DNA from: Bryum argenteum
Lineage: Eukaryota > Streptophyta > Bryopsida > Bryales > Bryaceae
NCBI GenBank assembly: GCA_037043015.1
Contig: CM073321.1
Span: 1,369,001 to 1,433,000, forward strand
Length of the DNA: 64,000 nt
Direction: 5' to 3'
Made by a program: the position numbers and the translations under genes
Notes under the pieces: generated by a model
Told to the model about the DNA's origin: nothing
Database searches by the model: none
What the model saw: the letters and a program-made list of their open reading frames with translations, nothing else
Part shown: positions 54,104-64,000 of the stretch, piece after piece
Position numbering within the stretch: the first letter of the stretch is position 1
Layout of the letters: each line of letters starts with the position of its first letter

Positions 54104-57100
54104 ATGAAGTTGCACACCATTGCTGTCAAGATATTGCAGGAAGAAGAAATCATGGCGGATCTTCTCGAGAATGAGGTGCCGGTGGAAAGAGCAAGAGAGG
54201 AGGTCGTAGAAGATTTAGAGAATGTGAGTTCTCAGTCCTCAGCTTCAAGTCTTTTCGCCGAATTTTACACAGAATATTACAAGGAGTATCATTCTCCCGG
54301 AGAAGCAATCAGAACAAGGGCGGAGATGGAGCGATGGTACTACAAAAAATTCTTGGTATGTTTTGCAACCTTAGATAAGAACCCTAATTTTGCTACCTGC
54401 ATTTCGAATATGCTTGTCTATGGGAATTTAGAGAGAGCACGCACAGGGCGTAGCGCAGTAAAGGCTCCTTCCTTGGCTCGCCGATGAAGCCTCTATGTGC
54501 AGGAAGTTGCGGGCTGAGGCGATGCCGATGAAGCCTCGTGTGTGCAGCAGGTTGCGGGCAGAGGCAATCTCATCGTGCTGAGAACCAGCTCGTTGAGGAG
54601 GAGGCCCCTGCGTCGGCCATTAGACTTTCATTTTCGAGCACGAGCTGGGGTACACCACGAATGTTTGGGAATCCATCGTGGTTTTGATTTTCTTTTTCGT
54701 GATTTGCTCGTCTCTGTTGTTTTCAACATGGCTGGTCTGTACTCCTTCCTCCTGGTCGCCGATGAAGCCCGTGTCTGCAGATGGTTTTGGGCTGAGGCAA
54801 TGCCATCCTGCTGAGATCCAGCGGATTGAGGAGGTGGCCCCTGCGTCGGGCTGTAGCTTGCAATTTTGAGCAAGAGCTGGAGTACATCTCAGACATTCGT
54901 CGACGAATGTCTAGGGCCCCCACCATGATTTTGCTTTTCTTTTTCACACTCCGAACTCTTTGCTGGATATGTTGGTCATTCTTGTTTTGTACATGGCTGG
55001 TCTGTGCTCCTTCCTCGTGCTCGCCGATGAAGCCCACGTGTGCAGATGGTTTTGGGCTGAGGCAATGCCATCATGCTCAGATCCAGCGGCTTGATGAAGA
55101 GGCCCCTGCGTCGGGCACTAGCTTGCATTTTCGAACGGGAGCTGGAGTCCATAACAGACTTTCGTCGACGAATGTCTAGGGCCTCCACCGTGAATTTGCT
55201 TTTCTTTTTCCCACTCCGAACTCCTTGCTTGATTTGCTGGTCTTTCTTGTTTGGAACATGGCTGGTCTGTGCTCCTTCCTCGTGCTCGCCGGTGAAGCCT
55301 ATGTGTGTAGATGGTTTTTGGGCTGAGGCAATGCCATCATGCTGAGATCCAGCGGCTTGATGAGGAGGCCCCTGCGTCGGGCACTAGCTGGCATTTTCGA
55401 GCAGGTGCTGGAGTCCATATCAGACTTTCGTCGACGAATGTCTAGGGCCCCCACCGAGATTTTGTTTTTTTTTTCCCACTTTGAACTCCTTGCTCGATTT
55501 GCTGGTCTCTCTTGTTTTGAACATGGCTGGTCTGTGCTCCTTCGTCGTGCTTGCCGATGATGCTCATGTGTGCAGATGGTTTTGAGTTGAGGCAATGCCA
55601 TCATCCTGAGATCGAGCGGCTTGATGAGCAGGCCCCTGCGTCGGGCACTAGCTTGAATTTTCGAGCAGGAGCTGGAGTACATATTAGACCTTCGTCAACG
55701 AATGTCTAGGCCCCCACCGTGATTTGGCTACTTTTTTCACACTCCGAACTCCTTGCTCGATTTGTTGGTCATTTTTGTTTATACATGGCTGGTCTGTGCT
55801 CCTTCCTCGTGCTCGCCGATGAAGCCCATGTGTGCAGATGGTTTTGGGCTGAGGCAATGCCATCATGCTGAGATCTAGCGGCTCGAGCAGGAGGCCCCTG
55901 CGTATGGCACTAGCTTGAATTTTTGAGCAGGCGCTAGAGTCCATATCAGACCTTCGTCGACGAATGTCTAGGCCCCCACCGTGATTTTGCTTTTTTTTTT
56001 CCCACTCCGAACTCCTTGCTCGATCTGCTGGTCACTCTTGTTTTGAACATGGCTGGTCTGTGCTCCTTCGTCGTGCTTGCCGATGATGCCCATGTGTGCA
56101 GATGGTTTTGGGCTCAGGCAATGCCATCATGCTGAGATCCAGCGGCTTGATGAGGAGGCCCCTGCGTCGGGCACTAGCTTGCATTTTCGAACGGGAGCTG
56201 GAGTCCATAACAGACTTTCGTCGACGAATGTCTAGGCCCCCAACCGTGAGTTTGCTTTTCTTTTTCACACTCCGAACTCCTTGCTCGATTTGCTGGTCTC
56301 TCTTGTTTTGAACATGGCTGGTCTGTGCTCCTTCGTCGTGCTCGCCGATGATGCCCATGTGTGTAGATGGTTTTGGGCTGAGGCAATGCCTTCATGCTGA
56401 GATCCAGCGGCTTGATGAGGAGGCCCTCCGTCGGGCACTAGCTTGCATTTTCGAGCGGGAGCTGGAGTCCATATCTGACTTTCGTCGACGAATGTCTAGG
56501 GCCCCCACCGTGATTTTGCTTTTCTTTTTCACACTCCGAACTCCTTGCTCGATTTGCTGGTCTCTCTTGTTTTGAACATGGCTGGTCTGTGCTCCTTCGT
56601 CGTGCTTGCCGATGATGCTCATGTGTGCAGATGGTTTTGGGCTCAGGCAATGCCATCATCCTGAGATCCAGCGGCTTGATGAGGAGGCCCCTGCGTCGGG
56701 CACTAGCTTGCATTTTCGAACGGGAGCTGGAGTCCATAACAGACTTTCGTCGACGAATGTCTAGGCCCCCAACCGTGAGTTTGCTTTTCTTTTTCACACT
56801 CCGAACTCCTTGCTCGATTTGCTGGTCATTTTCGTTTATACATGGCTGGTCTGTGCTCCTTCCTCGTGCTCTCCGATGAAGCCCACGTGTGCAGATGGTT
56901 TTGGGCTGAGGCAATGCCATCATGCTGAGATCCAGCGGCCTGATGAGGAGGCCCCTTCGTCGGGCACTAGCTTGCATTTTCGAGCGGGAGGTGGAGTCCA
57001 TATCAGACTTTCGTCGACGAATGTCTAGGCCCCCAACCGTGATTTTGCTTTTCTTTTTCACACTCCGAACACCTTGCTCGATTTGCTGGTCTCTCTTGTT

Positions 57101-58120
57101 TGGAACATGGCTGGTCTGTGCTCCTTTGTCGTGCTCGCCGATGATGCCCATGTGTGCAGATGGTTTTGGGCTCAGGCAATGCCATCATGCTGAGATCGAG
57201 CGGCTTGATGAGCAGGCCCCTGCGTCGGGCACTAGCTTGAATGTTCGAGCAGGAGATGGAGTACATATCAGACCTTCGTCGACAAATGTCTAGGCCCCCA
57301 CCGTGATTTGGCTACTTTTTTCACACTCCGAACTCCTTGCTCGATTTGCTGGTCATTTTCGTTTATACATGGCTGGTCTGTGCTCCTTCCTCGTGCTCTC
57401 CGATGAAGCCCACGTGTGCAGATGGTTTTGGGCTGAGGCAATGTCATCATGCTGAGATCTTGCGGCTTGATGAGGAGGCCCCTGCGTCGGGCACTAGCTT
57501 GCATTTTCGAGCGGGAGCTGGAGTCCATATCAGACTTTCGTCGACGAATGTCTAGGGCCCCCACCGTGATTTTGCTTTTCTTTTCACACTTCGAGGAGGA
57601 GGCCGTTGTGTAGGGCATTAGACTTTCATTTTCGAGCAGGAGCTGGGGTTCACTTGAGAGTGTCGTCTACAAATGTCTGGACTGAGTCGGACGGTTTTGT
57701 GTTTTTTTTTATTTTGAACTCCTTTCTTCAATTTGCTGGTCTGTGATATTTGAAAATGGATGGTGTGCGAGGATACTCGGGTAGTGGGGGTTGCTGGTAC
57801 TCGCCTTTTTTGATCTATTTTACGTGGGAATTGAAGCAAGTCTAAATGAATTTGTTAAGTATTAAACTTATAACAATGGCTGATTTTATTGGTTTCCTAA
57901 TCGGGCAGCGTAGGGGCTTTTTTTTATAGAGGTAGTTTCTATATTCTGTGTTGTTGTACATGTTTGTTGATAATTGACCTACCATTGGTTTCTTGTGATT
58001 TTGCAGGTTCCAAAAATGCGAAAGAAAATTGAAAGAGAAGAGGTTTCTGATGCAAATAGTGACCTTTCCGCATTGAGAGAAAATAAGAGATTTGTTTCAG
58101 CTCAAGGACCCTCCAATTGA
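54104..58120 (+). CDS. Gene Y, first copy, two exons around a satellite intron
   Basis: Exon 1 is 54104-54355 (84 codons), from the ATG conserved with the second copy (HTIAVKILQEEEIMADL), through an acidic region to EMERWYYKKFL. Donor TTG|GTATGT. Exon 2 is 58007-58120 after TTGTGATTTTGCAG, encoding VPKMRKKIEREEVSDANSDL and ending SAQGPSN, TGA. Splicing is in phase 0, giving 121 residues, acidic then basic. The intron holds the 265 bp satellite. Function unknown; exon pairing is inferred from phase and splice sites. Confidence 0.5.
54480..57700. repeat. Satellite array of about 265 bp units inside gene Y intron
   Basis: ATGGCTGGTCTGTGCTCCTT recurs at about 54728, 54994, 55258, 55523, 55785, 56050, 56312, 56578, 56842, 57107 and 57368. 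Units also share CGATGAAGCCCATGTGTGCA and the palindromic TTCGTCGACGAA. Outer copies are more diverged than inner ones. The unit length is not a multiple of three, so the long open frames across it on both strands are unlikely to be genes. Confidence 0.92.
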
Positions 58121-59030
58121 GCATTTTTGAGATGGTAGAAGAACTACGAGGAGTTAGGAGGACGGTGGAGGCGTTCATGGCGTACTCTGTCAAGCCATAA
58201 AGTTGATACTGTTCGGGCCGTAGCTTATACTTTTTTCAATTACTCTGTAGGTCCACTGGTTTGACAAGGACGGAGTATTGAACAAGATTAGAGTTTGGAT
58301 TCAAGACATGTTTCTCTAACCATAGAGAGGACTTATCAAACCCGAAGCGAATTGCTAGCCATGACGAAGTGACTTCTGCCACTCCATTCACCCGTGGAGG
58401 AATGCAGATGGGAGGACTTAAGTCTTCTGACATAATGGCAATGACGACTGCAGCGGGAGGCAGGGGAGCGGAGGATGCCATGATAGACGCAAACGAGGAA
58501 GACAACATCAACAAGTGTGCAGAGAAAGAGAGTTTGAGGTGCGTTTCGAATGTTCAAAAACGAGAAATTAGTCTAGGGTGTTTGCATACGTATTGAATAC
58601 TTAGTACACTTAAATTCTCATAGTAGAAGAACATATACCCCATGTTCATGATCGTGAGCAGGATCATTTAAAAGCACATTACTTATAGTACTTAAAATAT
58701 CTCAGCTTACATATATGCATTAAATATAAAGGATTTAAAATATTAAATTCGTCGATAAAATAAGTACGTGCAGAAGGTAAAGTGACGGCGGCAGTCATTG
58801 TCAGAGATTTAGTTGGATAATAGATGCGATTAAAGGTTAACTTATTATGGATTGTCAGACACGGTCATAGGGGGATGCTAGGGAATACGCGGTGGCTGAT
58901 TAGGGTTTCTTAGCCGCATGGGGAACTTATATAATGGAGTTCAAACTCATAGTTTGACCTCTTCATTTGTAGTGGGATCACTTGGACTCGTTAGCTTCTA
59001 CGTGTGATAAGATATCTTATTGCAAGCAGT

Positions 59031-59764
59031 ATGGACGAATCCGCTAGCGGTAGTGAGAGAGGAAAAGAGATACGCCAGAGAAAGAAGAAGCGGAGAGGTG
59101 GTACGAAGTTTACTAATTCTAAAGCGCAGAGGCGTAGTGCTTTGCGGAAGCGAGATGGGAGAAGCTGTAGCGGCGATGATCGGGAGCCAGACGGGTATGA
59201 TATCTTGATCGACGAAGATGTGCTACCGCCATTCAGGCGGACTATCAAAATGCGATCGCTCAACCTCGACAGTGTCCGGAGAGTGTCGGGACAGACGAAG
59301 CTGAAGCCGAGGAGGAGGAAGGGCGTAGAGGACAGTTCAGGACGTCTAGCGAAACTGTATGCGTAGATGGGGATAACGATAGAGGTGTAGACTCTACAAA
59401 TGAGGTAATGATGTAATCTATGTTACAAATTTGTTGATATATGTAAGTGTCCAAATATTACCGAAATCGTTTATGGATTAACATCAACATGTGTTGTCTT
59501 CAGGGTCGAAGAGAATCGGAAGATGAAGACGGTCAATCTGGAGAAGAAGATGCAATGTTTAAGGAGAAAAGAGTCACAGATATGGCCGAGAGAGCAGAAG
59601 CTTCTAGCGATCATGAAACACAAAATGATGTAGCGGATGGATTTGAGACAAGTCCTGAAGAATTAGAGGAGGTACATGAGAAACCCTACTTCTTCGTTTA
59701 TTGGGAGGACGTAGGGTTGATTAAGTATACAATCAACGATAGTCCATTCTTCAATATGAGGTAG
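59031..59764 (+). CDS. Gene X, second copy
   Basis: Exon 1 is 59031-59404, intron 59405-59503 (GTAATG...TTGTCTTCAG), exon 2 is 59504-59764. Exon 2 is open throughout: SEDEDGQSGEEDAMF, ERAEASSDHETQND, YFFVYWEDVGLIKY, FFNMR, TAG. Exon 1 lacks one C near 59277 relative to the first copy, shifting the acidic part out of frame; this is either decay or a sequencing error. The promoter region, exon order and intron are collinear with 52363-53080. Confidence 0.5.
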
Positions 59765-60077
59765 TTAGAACTTTTGACATTATAGATTTCCATGATATAG
59801 ATGGACCCATGACTGTTTATTGTATAAGCATACTTCTGAGTGGCATGAAAGAGTATGGGCAGAATTTAGCATTCACCTCTATAGATTATATATGTTTTCA
59901 GAGGACGCAAATATAGATTTCGATTTTGTAGTATTCTAGAAAGAAAAATGCAAACAACTATTAAATATATGTTTGTTCGATTGTCGTACATATAAATCAT
60001 ATTCATAATGATTCCATTGACTAAGTACGGAGATAATGAATACAGTACATAGTGTTGGTGTAATTATCGTACTGCAA

Positions 60078-60505
60078 TATGGGAAGGCCGGGTACCCGCG
60101 GTATGCCCGCTAGATGTTAATCGTTCTGCAGTATGGGGAGGCCGGGTACCGGCGGTATGCCCACCTGATGTAGATCGGTCTGCATTATGGGGTGGCCGGG
60201 TACCGGCGGTATGCCCGCCTGATGTAGTTCGGTATGCATTATGCGGTGGCCGGGTACCGGCGGTATGCCCGCTTGATAAAGTCGGTCCGCATTATGGGGT
60301 GGCCGGGAACCGGCCAGGCCGAGTACCGGCGGTATGCCCGATTGCTGTAGTCAGGTTCATTATGGGAAGGCCGGGTACCGGCCAGGCCGGGTACCGGCCA
60401 GGCCGGGTACCGGCCAGGCCGAGTACCGGCGGTATGCCCGATTGCTGTAGTCAGGTTCATTATGGGAAGGCCGGGTACCGGCCAGGCCGGGTACCGGCGG
60501 GTTGC
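60078..60505. repeat. GC-rich minisatellite upstream of gene Y, second copy
   Basis: Left part: about five units of roughly 57 bp with GGCCGGGTACCGGCGGTATG. Right part: short 17 bp units GCCGGGTACCGGCCAGG in series, itself duplicated as a block. It occupies the same place as 53478-53800 in the first segment. Confidence 0.9.
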
Positions 60506-60787
60506 CCTGCTTCATCGAGGGTCGCCGACCTGTCTGAGCGCCGAAGGCCAGCTTCGAGGACAGGAGTGACTCTTTCGCGCCGGCTGTTCAGTGGGCTAGG
60601 GGTCGCCTTAATCTCGCTGATTCTAAGGGCGCAGCATTTTAATGCAAGATTCGATTAGAATTAAAGTTAGTACTATTTTCAAATAAGCCAAAGCAGGAAC
60701 CGCCGATGCGTTCGGTTGGCATATAACGTACAGGCAAGATGGGAGGTGTACAATTGATACTGTCAAGTTGTGGGAGGGATTTTTTTG

Positions 60788-61057
60788 ATGATTATGCACA
60801 CCATTGCTGTCAAGACATTGCAGGAAGAAGAAATCATGGCGGAACTTGTCGAGAAAGAGGTGGCAGTGGAAGGAGCTAGTGAGCACGTTGAAGAAGGCAG
60901 TGAGCACGTCGAAGAAGCTTTAGAAAATGTGAGTTGCCAGTCCTCAGATTCAAGTATTTTCGACGAATTTTACAAGGAAATTTTCAAGGCACATGCTCCT
61001 GGTGAAGCAATGAAAACCAGGGCGGAGTTGGAGGTGTGGTACATCAAGAAATTCGTG
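60788..61057 (+). CDS. Gene Y, second copy, exon 1
   Basis: Ninety codons from ATG 60788 (HTIAVKTLQEEEIMAEL), with an 8-codon internal duplication (SEHVEE twice), to ELEVWYIKKFV and donor GTG|GTATGT at 61058. No second exon is found before the LTR at 63199, so the gene is cut off by that insertion or continues outside the window. Confidence 0.5.
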
Positions 61058-61129
61058 GTATGTACTGGACAAAGCTTCTTGCTACATCAGATGGAATGTA
61101 AACCCTAACTTTCGCTTCCAGCACCCGAT

Positions 61130-63198
61130 TGATTTTGCACCTTTGCTTGTTCTTCTTATCTGACCTATACTTTGGTGGGAGAGAACTTAGACGTCAGGAA
61201 CAGGCTCGAGTATGTGAATTTGGGGAGTGCTGGTTACTGGCATCTTTTCGGTCGGTGCAGTCCCTCTACGCTGTTGCCGATGGGGGCTGCTTGCTACCTA
61301 GGCTCAACGCAGAGCAGGTTTAGGGCTTCCCTCAGAGAGAGGTTTTGTATTGCAAATCTTTCCCACTTGCTGGGATTTTGTAATCCACAATGCTGTAGGA
61401 AGATGCATTCTATCCGGGGATCCGATCCTGTCTCGTGTTAGTCATCGTTGTGTGAATTTGGGATCGTATCCTGTTTTGTGTATGTCATCGTGGTGTCAAT
61501 TCGGGGATCCTATTCCGTATCGAGTTCGTCATCTTGGTGTGAAGTCAGAGAGGGCAGGGTTAGGGCTATTCTTGGCTCGCATCTGCCCACCGATGAAGGC
61601 TGCTGTGTGGTTCATGGCATGCCTGAGGCTGTGTGCTTTTTTCTTTTGCTTGGGGTGAATGCCAAGCCGCTTCATGGCTGGCCTGGTTCATCGGTATTTT
61701 ATTGCACTATCTGTGGACGAGCTTGGAAGCACCAGACATTCGTGGACGAAGGTCTGGAGGGAGGTGGCCGATTTTGCTTTGCTATCTGCCTTTCTGCATT
61801 CTATGTTGTTATGTTTGTCATCGGGGTGTGAATTCCGAGATCCTGGCTTGGTCTGTGATTGTCATCGTGCTGTGGATTCGGGGAGTGCAGTGTCAAGGCT
61901 CCTGTTCGCACGCTTTTGCCTCACCGATGAAGGCCTCTGTAAGCTGAATGGCGGGCCTGAGGGTGTTCGAATATTTCCTTTCCTTACGCTCGTACCGACC
62001 AGCTTCATCGCTAATCCGGTTCCTTGGTTTTTTTATTGCACAATGCCATGGGTCGAGCTAGGAAGCACCAGACATTCGTGGACGAAGGTTTGGAGGGAGG
62101 TGGCCGATCTTGCTTTTCATTCTGCCTTTTCAGCATTCTATTTTGTTTATGTTCGTCATCGGGCTGTGAATTCGGGGAGCACAGTGTCAAGGCTCCTGTT
62201 TGCTTGCTCTTGCCTCACCGGTGAAGGCTGCTGAGTGCCTCATGGCAAGCCAGAGGTTGTCAGCTTTCTTCTTTTGCATGGGGTGGATGCCGAGCCGCTT
62301 CATGGCTGGCCCGGTTCCTCGGATTTTTTATTGCAATATGCTGTAGACGAGCTTGGAAGCACCAGACATTCGTGGACGAAGGTCTAGAGGGAGGTGGCCG
62401 ATTTTGCTTTGCTATCTGCCTTTCTGCATTCTATGTTGTTATGTCTGTCATTGGGGTGTGAATTCCGGGATCCTGGCTTGGTCTGTGATCGTCATCGTGC
62501 TCTGGATTCGGGGACTGCAGTGTCAAGGCTCCTGTTCGGTCGCTCTTGCCTCACCGATGAAGGTCTCTGTAAGCTGAATGGCGGCCCTCAGGCTGTTCGC
62601 ATTTTTCTCTTGCTTGGGCCCGATGCCGACCAGCTTCATGGTCAATCCGGTTCCTGGGTTGAGCTGGGAAGCACCAGACATTCGTAGACGAAGGTCTGGA
62701 GGGAAGTGGCCGATCTTGCTTTTCATTCTACCTTTTCTGAATTTTATCATGTTTTTTGTTTGTCATCGGGGTGTGAATTCCGGGTTCCTGGCTTGTTTCG
62801 TGTTTGTCATCGTGGTGTGAAATCGGGGAGGGCACTGTCAGGGCTACTCTGTGCTCGTTGCTGCCCACCGATGAAGGCTGCTGAATGCGTCATTGCAAGC
62901 CTGAGGTTCTCTGCTTTCTTCTTTTGCTTGGGGTGGATGCCAAGCCGCTTCATGGCTGGCCTGATTCATCGGTATTTTTATTGCACTATCTGCGGACGAC
63001 CTGAGAAGCACCAGACATTCGTGGACGAAGGTCTGGAGGGAGGTGGCCGTTTTTGTTTTTTTTTATGCTTTATCTGCATTCTATCATGTTTTGTGTTCGT
63101 CATCGTGGTGTGAATTTGGGGATCCTAACTCGTTCCGTGTTCGTCATCGTCCTATGAATTCCAGAAGGGCAGAGTCAAGGCTCCTCTCTCGGTGTTGC
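61130..63198. repeat. Satellite array of about 290-340 bp units in second gene Y intron
   Basis: CACCAGACATTCGTGGACGA recurs at about 61729, 62068, 62360, 62676 and 63010, with CATGGCTGGCC and GTCATCGGGGTGTGAATTC in each unit. It is distantly related to the 265 bp array (GACATTCGTGGACGAAGGTC against TTCGTCGACGAATGTCTAGG) but far more diverged than the flanking genes are. Confidence 0.88.
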
Positions 63199-64000
63199 TG
63201 TCGCGACCCTAATTACTCCAACTCATTTTTTATTTTTTTTAGTGAGCCTTACTTGGTAGCGGAATTCCGGCTCACTTAGTTGGTAGCAACCGGCCACGAC
63301 TTTGCTAACACTTGCATGTGCCCACACACACAATGTTAGCACCATTCTAAGTCAAGGTGTCCAACCCACCTTGACTCCATAACTCATGATCCGGTACTCA
63401 TTACCCGGAACTCCCACCAACACATGGGTATGCCAACTCAGAACTCCCACCAACACATGGGCGTGCCACTTAGTGACACGGGGCGGCCTTCCACACATGT
63501 CCAAGCTCCCAAGGGTGCTACTAATCACCCCCGGAGCTAACTGCCCTTATCCATTGTCCAACTTCCTACTAGTCCCCTTCCACTCTTGTTTCTCACCCCA
63601 TTCGTAACTTTGCCGGAAATCTTCCCGGAACCCAGCACTAGTTTTCCCGGGGACTAGTTTGGAGCGGGACTCTTTCCAACCCAATGTTGCGGGATGCTCA
63701 AGAGCATCCCACAATGCCCAATGTGTGGGAGTGAGGCTTCATTTCCATGCCTCACCCTTTTGAGCCATTCCCGGTCACTCCTGGGAACCGGCACTACTTA
63801 TCACGGGGACTAACTTGGAGAGGGACACTTCCCAACCCCATGTTTAGAGATGCTCCAAAGCACTCTCCATTTTCCACAAGGTGCGGGAGTGAGGCCCCAT
63901 CCCAAGCCTCACCACTTGGAGCCACCCTGGCTCCTCAAGGCACCATGTGCAAGTGAGGAGGCAGACCACCCCTCCTCATATTACTCTCTGGAGTCTTCGG
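63199..64000 (-). mobile_element. LTR-family copy running off the window
   Basis: It begins TGTCGCGACCCTAATTACTCC right after satellite sequence and matches 7736-8530 closely in the same orientation, and 1-701 in inverse orientation. The junction has no primer site or polypurine tract on the left, so this is the outer edge of an element or solo LTR inserted into the gene Y intron array. Strand is given by analogy with the 1-701 LTR. Confidence 0.8.

Noticed and set aside
56438-57151. 237-codon minus-strand open frame across the 265 bp array
   Set aside because: The satellite period is not a multiple of three and similar open frames exist on both strands in many units, so it is a by-product of the repeat.

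Overview
This is nuclear DNA from a streptophyte plant, most likely a charophyte alga or seed-free land plant; that placement is inference. Support comes from a plant-type Ty3/gypsy chromovirus, hAT transposases with BED and hATC domains, short GT-AG introns, TATA boxes, long AT-rich gene-free tracts and many nested repeats. I see no bacterial operons, rRNA, tRNA or CRISPR. Most genes are decayed, and the window is dominated by mobile elements. Layout: 1-7735 is a broken chromovirus (LTR, primer site, gag, protease, RT, RNase H, integrase, chromodomain) whose integrase is split by a 2.6 kb solo-LTR-like insertion with a perfect 5 bp target duplication. 7736-9250 is a related LTR sequence that is inverted relative to the left LTR. 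9858-13690 is a hAT element on the minus strand, with GC-rich GGCGACCG arrays at both sides. 14221-24656 holds three tandem units of about 3.48 kb. Each unit carries a decayed gene on the minus strand, two GGCGACCG arrays and, between them, a nested AT-rich satellite of about 162 bp period. 24455-26307 is an LTR-like block with a 77 bp minisatellite. 26441-31410 holds an uncharacterised gene homologous to the one in the tandem units, a divergently placed protein-kinase-like pseudogene and a DNA-methyltransferase-like pseudogene. A second LTR-like block lies at 31467-32628, and a second hAT relic at 33385-34640. 34955-36210 has a GC-rich array with a TATA box and a gene fragment. 36154-43352 is dominated by a long multi-exon minus-strand gene that joins a ParB-like domain to a methyltransferase-like domain; its introns and 5' flank carry a dispersed palindrome, TTTAGCTCGA-TCGAGCTAAA. 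44520-49410 is AT-rich and empty of recognisable genes. 49992-50429 is an ADD-type zinc-finger pseudogene. 51690-63198 is a segmental duplication of about 6.7 kb containing two unrecognised small genes, X and Y; Y has a satellite array inside its intron. At 63199 a copy of the left-hand LTR family cuts in and runs off the window. How the parts relate: the kinase-like gene, the shared uncharacterised gene, the hAT transposase and the tandem units all have the same kind of GGCGACCG array beside a TATA box or at an element edge. I infer one family of mobile elements, or a shared promoter and terminus module that has moved between them. The ParB-methyltransferase gene, the second methyltransferase-like gene and the ADD gene suggest a set of chromatin- or DNA-modification proteins carried by, or captured in, such elements. 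Many in-frame stops fit C-to-T decay of methylated DNA.
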